This document shows positions 17,382-26,810 of a stretch of DNA of 37,958 bases, piece after piece. The notes below the pieces were generated by a model. The model saw only the letters and a program-made list of their open reading frames with translations. It was not told the origin of the DNA and did not search any database. The position numbers and the translations under genes were made by a program. Location of the stretch: NCBI RefSeq assembly GCF_031157255.1, contig NZ_JAVIFX010000050.1, positions 1 through 37,958 of the forward strand, read 5' to 3'. Origin of the DNA: Bradyrhizobium sp. LHD-71. GTDB taxonomy: Bacteria > Pseudomonadota > Alphaproteobacteria > Rhizobiales > Xanthobacteraceae. Position 1 is the stretch's first letter, and the number at the start of each line of letters is the position of its first letter.

Positions 17382-19415
17382 ATGGCCAAGGCTACGGCGC
17401 ACACCAACCGGCTCGCAACCGAAACCAGCCCCTATCTGCTGCAACACCAGCACAATCCGGTGGACTGGTGGCCGTGGGGTCCCGCAGCTCTGGACGAAGC
17501 CCGGCGGACCAACCGGCCGATCCTGCTCTCGATCGGCTACGCCGCCTGTCATTGGTGCCACGTCATGGCGCATGAAAGCTTCGAAGACGCGGCAACCGCC
17601 AAAGTCATGAACGAGCTATTTGTGAACATAAAGGTCGACCGCGAGGAGCGGCCGGACGTCGATCAGATCTACATGAGCGCCTTGCATCATCTCGGCGAGC
17701 AGGGCGGCTGGCCACTGACAATGTTTCTCAACCCGGACAGTGAGCCTTTCTGGGGCGGAACCTATTTTCCGAAGGCAGCCCAATTCGGCCGTGCCGCATT
17801 CGTCGACGTGCTTCACGAAGTGAACCGGGTCTTTCATGCTGAGCCAGCACGGATCGACCAAAACCGTCGGGCACTCGTCGCCCGGCTGAAACAGCGCGGC
17901 GAGGCGAAGAGCGCCGTCACAATCGGCCCGGGTGAGCTCAACAATATCGCCGAATCGATTGCCCGCGCGACGGACCCCGTGCATGGGGGGCTGCGCGGTG
18001 CGCCCAAATTCCCTCAATGCACAATGCTCGAGTTCATCTGGCGCGCCGGCGCACGCGCCGGTGATGCACGCTTCTTCAAGACGACTGAGCTCGCGCTGAC
18101 CCAGATGAGCCAGGGCGGCATCTACGATCACCTGGGCGGCGGCTACGCCCGCTACTCGGTCGATGAAAGGTGGCTGGTGCCGCATTTCGAGAAAATGCTC
18201 TACGACAATGCACAGATCCTCGATCTTTTGGCGCTCGACTATGCGCAGACGAAGAACCCGCTCTATCGCGAGCGCGCGATTGAAACCGTCGGCTGGCTCC
18301 GGCGGGAAATGAAGACCGCCGAGGGCGCGTTCGCATCGTCGCTCGACGCTGATTCGGAAGGCGAGGAGGGCAAGTTCTACGTCTGGTCGGCCGCGGAAAT
18401 ACAGGAGGCGTTGGGCCCAGAGGACGCCGCGCTCTTTGCAACGAAATACGATATCTCCAGCGCCGGGAATTTCGAGGGGCACAACATTCCCAACCGGCTT
18501 GCTCATCCCGACGACACGCCGGAGGAGACCGCGAAGCTCGCCGTGCTCCGGCAGATGCTGCTGCAACGGCGCAGCACACGGATCCGTCCTGGCCTGGACG
18601 ACAAGATCCTCGCGGACTGGAATGGGCTTATGATCGCCGCGCTGGCCAACGCCGCGGTCGCCTTCGACCAGCCGGACTGGCTCAGCGACGCAAAGACGGG
18701 CTTCAACTTCGTGGCGCGCTCCATGACTCGCGGCGATCGTATTGGGCATTCCTGGCGGGCAGGGAGCTTGTTGCTTCCAGGCCTTGCGTCCGATTACGCG
18801 GCGATGATCCGCGCGGGCCTCGCCCTGTACGAAGCAACCGGCGAAGCCACCTGGCTATCGCACGCCGTCAAATGGCAGCGCACCCTCGACGCGCATCATG
18901 CGGACAACACGCATGGCGGTTACTTTCTGACCGCCGACGACGCGGAGGGCCTGATTATTCGGCCGCATTCGACCGTCGATGACGCGATCCCGAATCACAA
19001 CGGCCTGATTGCACAAAACCTCATTCGCCTTGCCGTTCTGACCGGCGACGACAGTTGGCGGGCCAAGGCTGACGCCATGTTCGACGCGATCCTGCCGCGC
19101 GCAACCGATCACCTGTTCGGCCATCTGTCTCTGTTGAATGCGCTCGACATGCGCCTAACGTCATCGGAAGTCGTGGTCGTCGGGCAGGGCGCCCAGGCTG
19201 AGGCGCTGCTACGCACGGCGCGAAGCCTGCCGCACGCCAGTCGCATCGTATTGCATGCAAGCGACGGCACGGGCCTTGCCGACGATCATCCAGCCAAGGC
19301 AAAGCTCTCGACTGTCTCGGAAGCGGCCGCCTTTGTCTGCCGGGGCCAAGTCTGTTCGCTGCCCGTGACTGATCCCGCGGACCTCGCGACGATCGCGTTA
19401 CCCGCGGGCTCTTAA
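17382..19415 (+). CDS. DUF255 thioredoxin-fold protein (YyaL/SSP411 family)
   Basis: A 677-residue protein of the YyaL/spermatogenesis-associated-protein-20 family. The N-terminal thioredoxin-like domain has [25 protein letters not shown] and the redox motif C56-H-W-C59 in [15 protein letters not shown]. The remaining 500 residues form an alpha/alpha-barrel similar to N-acylglucosamine 2-epimerases and cellulases ([33 protein letters not shown] region). The reaction is not established for the family. ATG 17382 has GGAG upstream and fits the conserved start; the frame is open back to 17286. It stands alone, divergent from the ArsR cassette. Confidence 0.9.
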   Translation: MAKATAHTNRLATETSPYLLQHQHNPVDWWPWGPAALDEARRTNRPILLSIGYAACHWCHVMAHESFEDAATAKVMNELFVNIKVDREERPDVDQIYMSALHHLGEQGGWPLTMFLNPDSEPFWGGTYFPKAAQFGRAAFVDVLHEVNRVFHAEPARIDQNRRALVARLKQRGEAKSAVTIGPGELNNIAESIARATDPVHGGLRGAPKFPQCTMLEFIWRAGARAGDARFFKTTELALTQMSQGGIYDHLGGGYARYSVDERWLVPHFEKMLYDNAQILDLLALDYAQTKNPLYRERAIETVGWLRREMKTAEGAFASSLDADSEGEEGKFYVWSAAEIQEALGPEDAALFATKYDISSAGNFEGHNIPNRLAHPDDTPEETAKLAVLRQMLLQRRSTRIRPGLDDKILADWNGLMIAALANAAVAFDQPDWLSDAKTGFNFVARSMTRGDRIGHSWRAGSLLLPGLASDYAAMIRAGLALYEATGEATWLSHAVKWQRTLDAHHADNTHGGYFLTADDAEGLIIRPHSTVDDAIPNHNGLIAQNLIRLAVLTGDDSWRAKADAMFDAILPRATDHLFGHLSLLNALDMRLTSSEVVVVGQGAQAEALLRTARSLPHASRIVLHASDGTGLADDHPAKAKLSTVSEAAAFVCRGQVCSLPVTDPADLATIALPAGS

Positions 19416-19456
19416 AGCATGATGAAATTAGGTTTGTTGCCGACCACACACATTCA

Positions 19457-19595
19457 GCGTCATCCGCGCGAAGGCTGGGAACCAGTATCCCAGAGCGCCG
19501 GAGCTTAGATCGCTGACGCTGCGGTGTACTGGATGCCCGCCGGAGCCTGTCCTCGGGCCGGGCTTCGCGCGGACCCAGGGGCCGGGCACGACGAC
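19457..19595. repeat. Intergenic repeat-like element with imperfect ends
   Basis: The 272-bp gap between the DUF255 and rho genes holds a structured GC-rich segment. It begins CGTCATCCGCGCGAAGG, contains GAACCAGTA and, about 60 bp later, TGTACTGGATGCCCGCC as partly complementary arms, and ends GGGCACGACG, which is an imperfect inverse of the start. Its look is that of dispersed repeats known from Bradyrhizobium-type genomes; only one copy is in the window, so its repeat nature is inferred. Confidence 0.45.
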
Positions 19596-19687
19596 GGAGA
19601 TTCGGCTTAAAATCATTACGCCGTAACGCGGGATTTCCTCTCATCCCCACCTGTGTCTGCGCGAGCAACCTGCTCGCGCAGCACCGC

Positions 19688-20953
19688 TCACGTGTTCATC
19701 GACTCGAAGAACTCGCCGTTGGTCTTGGTGTTGCGCAACTTGTCCAGCAGGAAGTCGATCGCATCCATCGTGCCCATCGGATTGAGGATACGGCGCAGCA
19801 CATACATCTTCTTGAGCTGCTGCGGATCGGTGAGCAGCTCTTCCTTGCGGGTACCGGAGCGGGTGATGTCGATCGCCGGGAACGTCCGCTTGTCCGCGAC
19901 CTTGCGATCGAGGATCAGCTCCGAGTTACCGGTGCCTTTGAACTCCTCGAAGATGACTTCGTCCATGCGGCTGCCGGTATCGATCAACGCCGTTGCGATG
20001 ATCGTCAACGATCCGCCTTCCTCGATATTGCGTGCGGCACCAAAGAAGCGCTTCGGCCGTTGCAGCGCGTTGGCATCGACGCCGCCGGTCAGCACCTTGC
20101 CTGATGACGGCACGACGGTGTTGTAGGCCCGACCCAGGCGAGTGATCGAATCGAGCAGGATGACGACGTCACGTCCGTGCTCCACCAGGCGCTTGGCCTT
20201 TTCGATCACCATCTCGGCAACAGCCACGTGCCGCGTCGCCGGCTCGTCGAAAGTTGACGAAACGACCTCGCCCTTCACTGAGCGCTGCATATCGGTGACT
20301 TCTTCCGGACGCTCGTCGATCAGAAGCACGATCAGATAGCATTCCGGGTGATTGGCGGTGATCGCGTGTGCGATGTTCTGCAACAGGACGGTCTTGCCGG
20401 TGCGCGGCGGCGACACGATCAGTGCGCGCTGACCCTTGCCGATCGGCGCTACGATATCGATGACCCGCGCCGACAGGTCCTTCTTGGTCGGATCCTCGTG
20501 CTCCATCTTCAACCGCTCGTCGGGATAGAGAGGCGTCAGGTTGTCAAAGTTAACCTTATGCTTCGACTTCTCCGGGTCCTCGAAGTTGAGCGAATTGACC
20601 TTGAGCAGCGCGAAGTAGCGCTCGCCTTCCTTCGGCGAGCGGATCTGCCCGTCGAGCGTGTCGCCGGTGCGCAGGCCGAACCGGCGGATCTGTGACGGCG
20701 AGACGTAGATGTCGTCAGGGCCAGGCAGGTAGTTGGCATCTGGTGAGCGGAGAAAGCCGAAACCGTCCGGCAGCACCTCGACCACACCTTCACCGATGAT
20801 GTCGGTTTCCTGGATCGCGAGCTGTTTAAGGATCGCGAACATCAACTCTTGCTTGCGCATCGTCGAGGCATTCTCGACCCCGGACTCTTCGGCGAACGAC
20901 ACAAGTTCGGCGGGGGATTTGGCCTTGAGGTCCTGAAGCTTCATTTCCGGCAT
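19688..20953 (-). CDS. rho: Transcription termination factor Rho
   Basis: A 421-residue hexameric RNA helicase that ends transcription of untranslated RNA. It has the N-terminal helical region, a cold-shock-type RNA-binding domain at about 50-125 (GFGFLRS at 64-70), the P-loop SPPRTGKTV at about 181-189, [13 protein letters not shown], and [16 protein letters not shown] with the Walker B Asp. The length is the usual one for the group, and the start [10 protein letters not shown] fits alphaproteobacterial Rho. It lies downstream of hemE and hemJ but is separated from them by a 297-bp gap with its own promoter candidate. Confidence 0.98.
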   Translation of the reverse strand: MPEMKLQDLKAKSPAELVSFAEESGVENASTMRKQELMFAILKQLAIQETDIIGEGVVEVLPDGFGFLRSPDANYLPGPDDIYVSPSQIRRFGLRTGDTLDGQIRSPKEGERYFALLKVNSLNFEDPEKSKHKVNFDNLTPLYPDERLKMEHEDPTKKDLSARVIDIVAPIGKGQRALIVSPPRTGKTVLLQNIAHAITANHPECYLIVLLIDERPEEVTDMQRSVKGEVVSSTFDEPATRHVAVAEMVIEKAKRLVEHGRDVVILLDSITRLGRAYNTVVPSSGKVLTGGVDANALQRPKRFFGAARNIEEGGSLTIIATALIDTGSRMDEVIFEEFKGTGNSELILDRKVADKRTFPAIDITRSGTRKEELLTDPQQLKKMYVLRRILNPMGTMDAIDFLLDKLRNTKTNGEFFESMNT

Positions 20954-21250
20954 AGGGGTAGTCCTGTGGAAAATTTTCAGCGCCGGGGTTCAAAATGACC
21001 AAATGCGGCGCGGGAAGAGGAGGGAGGGGGTCGCAGAGTCTGGATGCAGATCGTCGAGCTTTAAGAAGTTCCAAGATCAGGTCTTCTAAGGTGATCGGTC
21101 CCGACGGGGCCTTGAACCTGATGCGACAGCCGGTCTGCCGAGAGGGGACCGGGCCACATCCGCCTGCGTTCGGTGGGATACGTCGAAAATATATTCAAGC
21201 AGCGCGACTTACGCAAGGTAGCGGGATCGCCGTCGCCCACAGATAAACGG
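20954..21250 (-). promoter_or_regulatory. Long rho leader with sigma-70-like promoter
   Basis: This 297-bp gap has no gene. On the minus strand TTGCGT (21211-21216) and TATATT (21188-21193) are separated by exactly 17 bp, a strong promoter candidate. Transcription from it would give a leader of more than 200 bases before rho. The leader holds several short complementary stretches, for example AGAAG and CTTCT around 21065-21090, and a purine-rich stretch near 21010. Rho leaders in other bacteria carry autoregulatory termination signals; a similar role here is inference. Confidence 0.6.
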
Positions 21251-21673
21251 TCAAAACGGCTTTACGATTACCAAAATGACGATACCGACCATTAAGACTG
21301 CAGGTACTTCATTGATAATACGATAAAATTTCTGACTCCGGGTATTCCGGTCGGCATCAAATTCGCGCCAGCAACGCACCAGGAAGCCGTGCAGCGCCGA
21401 CAGCAGGATGACCAGCGCAAACTTGGCATGCATCCAGCCCGCCGCGTACCAGCCTCCGAGCCAGACCAGTGCCAGCCCGAGCAACCAGGTCAGAATCATC
21501 GCCGGATTGATGATGGCCTTCAGAAGGCGCCGCTCCATGACCTTGAACGTTTCGGACTGCTTCGATCCGATCTGCGCATCACAGTGATAGACGAACAACC
21601 GCGGCAGATAGAGCATCCCCGCCATCCATGAGATGACGGCAATGACGTGAAAGGCCTTCACCCACTCGTACAT
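21251..21673 (-). CDS. hemJ: Protoporphyrinogen IX oxidase HemJ
   Basis: A 140-residue membrane protein of the HemJ family (formerly UPF0093), which oxidises protoporphyrinogen IX to protoporphyrin IX in many bacteria without HemG or HemY. It shows about four hydrophobic segments, the conserved His in WVKAFHVIAVISWMAGMLYLPRLFVYH, and HAKFALVILLSALHGFL in the second half. It begins 9 bp after the hemE stop with AGGAAG as ribosome-binding site, so the two heme genes are co-transcribed. It is followed by the rho leader. Confidence 0.93.
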   Translation of the reverse strand: MYEWVKAFHVIAVISWMAGMLYLPRLFVYHCDAQIGSKQSETFKVMERRLLKAIINPAMILTWLLGLALVWLGGWYAAGWMHAKFALVILLSALHGFLVRCWREFDADRNTRSQKFYRIINEVPAVLMVGIVILVIVKPF

Positions 21674-21682
21674 CGCTGCTTC

Positions 21683-22708
21683 CTATTGTCCCCGCACTCG
21701 GTGGAGCATCCGCTCCACATGCGCGATCGGCGTTGCCGGCAGGATGCCGTGACCCAAATTGAAGATGAAGCGGCCTTTCCCAAAATCGTGCAGGATGACA
21801 TCGACCGCACGATCAAGCGCATCGCCGCCAACCAGCAGTGCAAGAGGATCAAGATTTCCCTGGACTGCAACGCGAGCCTGTACGCGCTCGCGAATGAACG
21901 TCCGGTCGGCCGTCCAGTCGACGCTGACGGCGTTCACCGGCACACCATCCACATATTCTGAAAGCAGGTGCCCCGCGCCGCGCGGAAATCCAATGACCCG
22001 CGCGTTCGGCACCTTCCGCCGAAGCTCGCTGACAATCTCTGCAGCCGGCGCAATGCACCAGCGCCTGAACTCTTCCGGCGGCAGCACACCCGCCCAGGTG
22101 TCGAACAGCTGCACGGCTTCGACGCCTGCTTCGAACTGCTTCTCGAGGTAGACTACTGAGTTCTCGATCAGGCGGTCGATCAGCTTCGCAAACGCTTTCG
22201 GCTGTTCGTAGGCAAATATGCGGGCCGGTGCCTGGTCGCTGGTGCCATGACCGGCAATCATGTAGGTCGCGACCGTCCAGGGAGCGCCGCAAAATCCGAT
22301 GAAGGCCGTCCTCTCATCGAGTTGCGGCTTCACCTGCCGCACCGTCTGATAGATCGGCGAGAGGATCGCTTGATCCACCATGCGCGGCAATCGATCGATC
22401 GCGTGTTCGTTCGTGAGCGGATCCAGGCGAGGGCCTTCGCCCGCCTCGAACCTCACTGTTTGGCCCAGCGCATGCGGGATAACCAGAATGTCGGAAAACA
22501 GGATCGCCCCATCGAATTGAAACCTGCGAATCGGCTGCAGCGTGATCTCGGCGGCAAGTTCCGGCGTAAAGCAGAGTTTCATGAACGAGCCCGCCTGCTC
22601 CCGCAGCGCGCGATACTCCGGCAGATAGCGGCCCGCCTGCCGCATCATCCAGACGGGCGGTGTGGCCGTACGCTGTCCATCCAGCACGTTCAGAAAAGCG
22701 TTGCTCAC
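21683..22708 (-). CDS. hemE: Uroporphyrinogen decarboxylase
   Basis: A 341-residue enzyme that removes four carboxyl groups from uroporphyrinogen III to give coproporphyrinogen III in heme synthesis. The first family signature is [17 protein letters not shown], with the substrate-binding Arg residues; [17 protein letters not shown] is the second. The start is set at GTG 22708 because GAGGA lies 7 bp upstream; an adjoining TTG at 22711 would be too close to it. The gene starts at the edge of the predicted origin and runs away from it, as in Caulobacter and Rickettsia. Confidence 0.97.
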   Translation of the reverse strand: MSNAFLNVLDGQRTATPPVWMMRQAGRYLPEYRALREQAGSFMKLCFTPELAAEITLQPIRRFQFDGAILFSDILVIPHALGQTVRFEAGEGPRLDPLTNEHAIDRLPRMVDQAILSPIYQTVRQVKPQLDERTAFIGFCGAPWTVATYMIAGHGTSDQAPARIFAYEQPKAFAKLIDRLIENSVVYLEKQFEAGVEAVQLFDTWAGVLPPEEFRRWCIAPAAEIVSELRRKVPNARVIGFPRGAGHLLSEYVDGVPVNAVSVDWTADRTFIRERVQARVAVQGNLDPLALLVGGDALDRAVDVILHDFGKGRFIFNLGHGILPATPIAHVERMLHRVRGQ

Positions 22709-22711
22709 CAA

Positions 22712-23116
22712 GGTTTCCTCAAGGGGCTCTTCTCTTAAAACTATCTATTTCAAGATTCTAGTTAGTAGCTGTTAGGCCGTGGATTTGACTCACGACTCGA
22801 AGCCCAGGACTTATCCAGCGATCATCCACACCCTCCCGCGACTGTGCCCATATTCAACAGGGCCGTCATCGAGCCAAATAACATCGGCTTTATCGGCTTC
22901 CTGCTGCATTGCTGGTCCGAATATCAAGAGACAAGTCCACATAACCCCATTATCATCGTTTCCGGAGCCTGAAATTGTCCCCGCGAGGGTGTTTGTGAAC
23001 GACTTTGCCGCTTATCCCGCTCGGGAATACCGACGAATGGATTTGCGTCGATTCCTCAACATCAATTCACAATCCATGCCGATATCCGAGGATGACCGAC
23101 CGGATCGCCTGTTGCC
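22712..23116. other. Predicted chromosomal replication origin (oriC)
   Basis: A 405-bp stretch without a gene between hemE (leftward) and the DUF299/RP001 homologue (rightward). This gene pair flanks the proven origin of Caulobacter crescentus and the proposed one of Rickettsia. It holds DnaA-box-like sites: TCATCCACA at 22822-22830 (8 of 9 to TTATCCACA), TTATCCAGC at 22811-22819 (7 of 9), and weaker ones near 22778-22786 (reverse), 22934-22942 and 23012-23020. There is an AT-rich stretch at 22733-22770, a direct repeat ATCGGCTT at 22883 and 22892, and four GANTC (CcrM) sites at 22754, 22787, 22794 and 23050. No origin activity can be shown from sequence alone. Confidence 0.75.
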
Positions 23117-23962
23117 ATGATTGTCTCGTCTGCCAGCTATTTCCACTTGCATATGGTGTCCGATTCCACCGGCGAAACGCTGATCACTGTCGCGCGTGCC
23201 GTCGCCGCCCAGTACACGAATGTGACGCCGATCGAGCATGTCTATCCGCTGGTGCGAAGTCAGAAGCAGCTCGACCGGGTTCTGAGCGAGATCGAGGAAT
23301 CGCCAGGCATCGTGCTGTTCACCTTGCTGGACGACGAGCTCGTGGACCGGCTGCAGAAGAAATGCACGGAGATCAATATCCCGAGCCTCTCGATCATCGG
23401 GCCGGTGCTGCAATTGTTCCAGGCCTATCTCGGTGCGGAAACCTCCCACCGAGTCGGCGCGCAGCACGTGCTGAACGCGGAGTACTTCAAACGGATTGAT
23501 GCGCTGAACTACACGATGCTGCACGACGATGGTCAGCACACCGAAGGATTGGAAGAAGCGGAGGTCGTGCTCGTTGGCGTGTCGCGAACGTCGAAGACGC
23601 CGACGTCGATCTATCTTGCCAACCGCGGCATTCGCACCGCGAACATTCCGCTTGTTCCAGGCATACCGCTTCCGGCGGAATTGGAGACCCTCACACGGCC
23701 GTTGATCGTCAGCCTGCATGCGACGCCGGAGCGCTTGATCCAGGTCCGGCAAAATCGCCTGCTCGGTCTTGGTGCACAACAGATGGACAGCGACTCTTAT
23801 GTCGACAAGCAGTCGGTCACGGACGAGGTCATGTTTGCCCGCAAGCTCAGCGCAAGGCATGGCTGGGCGCAACTCGACGTTACGCGTCGCTCCATTGAGG
23901 AGACTGCTGCCGCCATCATCAAGCTTCTGTCCGATCGGCAACGCCAGCGGAGTTCGCCATGA
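23117..23962 (+). CDS. ppsR: Pyruvate,phosphate dikinase/PEP synthase regulatory protein (DUF299)
   Basis: A 281-residue bifunctional kinase/phosphorylase of the DUF299 family, which switches pyruvate,phosphate dikinase or PEP synthetase off and on by reversible threonine phosphorylation. The N-terminal [14 protein letters not shown] and the P-loop GVSRTSKT (154-161) followed by [10 protein letters not shown] are the family hallmarks. Which of the two partner enzymes it regulates is not decided by the sequence. This is the homologue of Rickettsia RP001, which marks the right side of the origin. Its stop codon overlaps the maf start (ATGA). Confidence 0.9.
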   Translation: MIVSSASYFHLHMVSDSTGETLITVARAVAAQYTNVTPIEHVYPLVRSQKQLDRVLSEIEESPGIVLFTLLDDELVDRLQKKCTEINIPSLSIIGPVLQLFQAYLGAETSHRVGAQHVLNAEYFKRIDALNYTMLHDDGQHTEGLEEAEVVLVGVSRTSKTPTSIYLANRGIRTANIPLVPGIPLPAELETLTRPLIVSLHATPERLIQVRQNRLLGLGAQQMDSDSYVDKQSVTDEVMFARKLSARHGWAQLDVTRRSIEETAAAIIKLLSDRQRQRSSP

Positions 23963-24567
23963 CGCTGTGGTCCGACGACAGACCGCTTGTTCTTGCCTCG
24001 CAAAGCAAGTCCCGACAGGCGTTATTGAAGGGTGCCGGTATCCCATTCGAAGCGATACCTGCAGACATCGATGAGCGCGCAATCCAGCTCGCATCAGAGC
24101 TGAAGGATGCCGCCGCGATTGCGACCCTGCTTGCCAAGTCGAAAGCGCTGTACGTCGCATCGCGCAATGCTGGACGTTTTGTGGTTGGCGCCGACCAGAC
24201 CCTGTCGCTGAAAGACAGGCTCTTCAACAAGCCAGCCGACCGCACTCAGGCGGCCGACCAGATTCGATCGCTGGCCGGCAAAACGCACGAATTGCATTCT
24301 GCAATTGCATTGGCAAAAGATGAGCGAATTCTGTTTGCGCATGTTGCAGTGGCGCGAATGACCATGCGCAGCTTCAGCGAAGCGATGATCGACAATTATC
24401 TTGATGCGGCTGGCGATGCGGTGACGACCAGTGTCGGGGCCTATCAACTTGAGGGTCTCGGGGTGCACCTGTTCGAACGCATCGAGGGCGATCATTTTAC
24501 GATCCTCGGATTGCCATTATTGCCGCTGCTCGCGTCCTTGCGCGACATGGGCCTCGTTGCCGAATAA
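23959..24567 (+). CDS. Maf-family nucleotide pyrophosphatase
   Basis: A 202-residue Maf protein, a family that hydrolyses non-canonical or bulky nucleoside triphosphates (house cleaning) and affects septation in some bacteria. The N-terminal [18 protein letters not shown] is the nucleotide-binding start, although it has Lys where most members have Pro or Arg. VGADQTLS replaces the more usual GADT, as in one branch of alphaproteobacterial Maf proteins. [16 protein letters not shown] and [10 protein letters not shown] end it. It lies between ppsR (overlap) and coaE (18-bp gap). The exact nucleotide preference is open. Confidence 0.9.
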   Translation: MTLWSDDRPLVLASQSKSRQALLKGAGIPFEAIPADIDERAIQLASELKDAAAIATLLAKSKALYVASRNAGRFVVGADQTLSLKDRLFNKPADRTQAADQIRSLAGKTHELHSAIALAKDERILFAHVAVARMTMRSFSEAMIDNYLDAAGDAVTTSVGAYQLEGLGVHLFERIEGDHFTILGLPLLPLLASLRDMGLVAE

Positions 24568-24585
24568 CAAGAACAAGAGAAGCAG

Positions 24586-25194
24586 ATGCGGATCATTGGA
24601 TTGACCGGGTCGATCGGGATGGGCAAGTCGACCACCATGCAACTATTCGCGGATCAGGGTGTACCGGTCTACGACGCGGACGCCGCCGTGCATGCCGTCT
24701 ATGCGGGTGAAGCTGCGCCGGCGGTTGAGGCAGCGTTCCCGGGCACGACCCGCGATGGCAAGGTCGATCGTCAGAAGCTTTCGGCCAAGGTGCTGGGACA
24801 TCCAGAGGAGTTGAAGCGACTGGAGCAGATCGTGCATCCGATGCTCGGCGCCCATCGCAAGAGGTTCCTCGACGATGCGGAAAGGGCCGGAGCGCCCGTC
24901 GTGGTGCTCGACGTGCCGCTGCTGTTCGAAACAGGCGGCGAAAAGCGCGTCGACGCTGTGGTCGTCGTGTCGGCGCCGGCCGAGATCCAGCGCGCTCGCG
25001 TGCTGGCGCGCGAGAACATGACTCAGGACAAGCTGGACGCAATCCTGGCGCGACAAACGCCCGACGTAGAAAAACGCGCCCGCGCCGACTTTGTCGTGGA
25101 TACATCTTCTGGAATAGAGCCGGTGAGCGCCCGGATTCGCGACATCCTCGCCGAAGTCGTTAAGATGCCGATCAGACGGCGTGATTCGGCCTGA
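24586..25194 (+). CDS. coaE: Dephospho-CoA kinase
   Basis: A 202-residue kinase for the last step of coenzyme A synthesis, phosphorylating dephospho-CoA at the 3' hydroxyl of its ribose. The P-loop GSIGMGKS is at residues 8-15, VYDADAAVH provides the conserved Asp pair, [19 protein letters not shown] is the substrate region and REN...ARQ the lid. ACAAGAGAAG precedes the start. It follows maf by 18 bp; in Caulobacter and Agrobacterium aroE sits between these two genes, but here it does not. Confidence 0.96.
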   Translation: MRIIGLTGSIGMGKSTTMQLFADQGVPVYDADAAVHAVYAGEAAPAVEAAFPGTTRDGKVDRQKLSAKVLGHPEELKRLEQIVHPMLGAHRKRFLDDAERAGAPVVVLDVPLLFETGGEKRVDAVVVVSAPAEIQRARVLARENMTQDKLDAILARQTPDVEKRARADFVVDTSSGIEPVSARIRDILAEVVKMPIRRRDSA

Positions 25195-25234
25195 TCAACG
25201 CCGCTGATGGTCTTCATCCTGCGCGAACTGGATC

Positions 25235-25921
25235 ATGCGCGAAATTGTTCTCGATACTGAAACGACGGGGCTCGATCCGCTGCGCGGGGATCGTCTGGTC
25301 GAGATCGGCTGCGTCGAGATCTTCAACCGCATGCCGACCGGGCAAACATTCCATCGCTACATCAATCCGCAGCGTGAGATGTCGAAGGAGGCTTTCGACG
25401 TCCACGGCCTGTCGACTGAATTTCTTGCAGACAAGCCGGTGTTCTCGGCCATCGCCGAAGAGTTCCTGGAATTCGTCGGCGAGGCGCCGTTGGTAATCCA
25501 CAACGCATCGTTCGACATCGGCTTCATCAACGCCGAGCTCGAAAGAACTGCGCGCACGCCGATTCCTCGCGAACGGCTGGTCGATACACTGCTGCTCGCG
25601 CGCCGAAAGCATCCCGGCGTTTCCAACCGCCTGGACGACCTCTGCTCGCGCTACGCGATCGACAACTCACACCGGACCAAGCATGGCGCTCTGTTGGATG
25701 CGGAGCTATTGGCCGAGGTGTACATCGACCTGATCGGTGCTCGTCAGTCGCAGCTCATTCTGGCGGAGAGAGTCGAGATCCGCGTCGGCACACAGGCTGA
25801 TGCGCCGCGACGGCAGCGGATGGAACCGCTGTTGCCACGACTGTCTGAGTCAGAGCTGGCCGCTCACCAGGCCTTCGTCGCGACGCTCGGCGACAAGGCG
25901 CTGTGGGGCGAGTACGCCTAG
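25235..25921 (+). CDS. dnaQ: DNA polymerase III epsilon subunit (3'-5' proofreading exonuclease)
   Basis: A 228-residue DEDDh exonuclease, the proofreading subunit of DNA polymerase III. Catalytic residues are all visible: Asp7 and Glu9 (DTET), Asp94 in HNASFDIGF, His150 and Asp155 in HGALLDAELLAEVY. The C-terminal tail, which binds the polymerase subunit, is present. It follows coaE by 40 bp and is the last gene of the rightward ppsR-maf-coaE-dnaQ series. It converges with secB. Confidence 0.97.
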   Translation: MREIVLDTETTGLDPLRGDRLVEIGCVEIFNRMPTGQTFHRYINPQREMSKEAFDVHGLSTEFLADKPVFSAIAEEFLEFVGEAPLVIHNASFDIGFINAELERTARTPIPRERLVDTLLLARRKHPGVSNRLDDLCSRYAIDNSHRTKHGALLDAELLAEVYIDLIGARQSQLILAERVEIRVGTQADAPRRQRMEPLLPRLSESELAAHQAFVATLGDKALWGEYA

Positions 25922-25926
25922 CGCCC

Positions 25927-26070
25927 GGTTCTAAGGTTCGCATTGCTTTGCGGCCGCCGCCTGTCTGCGAACGACCGAGCGTGACAGGACATCACCGGCA
26001 AGTTTGTGCGCATTCCGGGTTTGACGTCGTACCGAGAACTCGCGTCATGCCGGTACGAACGTCGGACCCG
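25927..26070. repeat. Composite palindromic repeat, copy 1 (between dnaQ and secB)
   Basis: The most decayed of three copies. Palindrome 1 has left arm TTCTAAGGTTCGCA (25929-25942) and a damaged right arm with TGCGAAC. It is followed by GCAAGTTTGTG, then palindrome 2: TTTGACG-TCGTACCG pairing with CGGTACGAACGTCGGA (26020-26066). It lies between the convergent ends of dnaQ and secB, where it could end transcription from both sides. Confidence 0.7.
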
Positions 26071-26089
26071 GCCGATCAGATCGAACGGC

Positions 26090-26572
26090 TCAGCTTGGCT
26101 GCTGTTGCTGCTGCGTCGTCTGGGCGGCCAGATTCTGCCGGTACAATCCGACAAAGTCGACCGGGTCGAGCAGCAGCGGCGGAAACCCGCCATCCCGCAC
26201 CGAGGTGGCGATGATCTCGCGGGCGAACGGGAACAACAGCCGCGGACATTCGATCATGACCACAGGGTGAAGGTTCTCCTGTGGAACGTTCTGAATGCGG
26301 AACACGCCGGCATAGGCTAGTTCGAAATTGAACAAAACCATGTCACCAATTTCGGCCTTCCCCTCGATCGAGAGCGTGACCTCGTAATCCTGCTCCGCGA
26401 CGGCATTGGCTCCGACGTTGATCTGGATATTGATCGCAGGCTGCTGTTGCTGCGGCCCCAGCGAACGCGGCGCGTTGGGGTTCTCGAACGAGAGATCCTT
26501 GGTGTACTGCACTAGGACGTTCAACTGCGGGGCCGGGACGTCAGATCGGGGCGAACCATTGCCATTGGTCAT
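26090..26572 (-). CDS. secB: Protein-export chaperone SecB
   Basis: A 160-residue tetrameric chaperone that keeps precursors unfolded and hands them to SecA. The family segments are [55 protein letters not shown] and [29 protein letters not shown]. Glutamine runs occur at about residue 41 (QQQQ) and near the C-terminus (QQQQQ), a feature seen in rhizobial SecB. The gene stands alone on its strand, flanked on both sides by copies of a composite palindromic repeat. Confidence 0.96.
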   Translation of the reverse strand: MTNGNGSPRSDVPAPQLNVLVQYTKDLSFENPNAPRSLGPQQQQPAINIQINVGANAVAEQDYEVTLSIEGKAEIGDMVLFNFELAYAGVFRIQNVPQENLHPVVMIECPRLLFPFAREIIATSVRDGGFPPLLLDPVDFVGLYRQNLAAQTTQQQQQPS

Positions 26573-26593
26573 TTGAATGCGTCTCCTGCGGGA

Positions 26594-26764
26594 GCTGGTG
26601 TCCCGATTCTAACGTTCGTATCGCTTGGCTGCCCTCGTCTGCGAACGTTAGAACCCAGAGGGAGGCCAGCAACTTTATGAAGCTAGTGCGCTTTTTCGAT
26701 CCGACGCTTGCGCTGATGACTGGCGGGCAGCGCTGGTCCGAACATCAATCCAGCGCACTAGCGC
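26594..26764. repeat. Composite palindromic repeat, copy 2
   Basis: Palindrome 1 is TTCTAACGTTCGTA (26607-26620) against TGCGAACGTTAGAA (26640-26653), 13 of 14 pairing. It is followed by GCAACTTTATGAAG (from 26669) and an outer pair, GCTAGTGCGCT (26682-26692) and AGCGCACTAGC (26752-26762), which encloses a decayed palindrome 2. The order of parts is the same as in copies 1 and 3. Confidence 0.8.
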
Positions 26765-26810
26765 CCTGATTGCGGCGAGTGGCTAACACAGGGCTCCGGT
26801 CGGGGACAAG

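Noticed and set aside
17382-19415. DUF255 gene as part of the ArsR cassette
   Set aside because: It is on the opposite strand; the cassette promoter points away, and DUF255 stands alone with its own ribosome-binding site.
22779-23120. Open frame of 113 codons inside the predicted origin
   Set aside because: No ribosome-binding site, no family resemblance, and the sequence is better explained as an origin.
23012-24160. Open frame of 382 codons antisense to ppsR and reaching into the origin
   Set aside because: Shadow of a gene with clear family motifs; it would also run through the predicted oriC.
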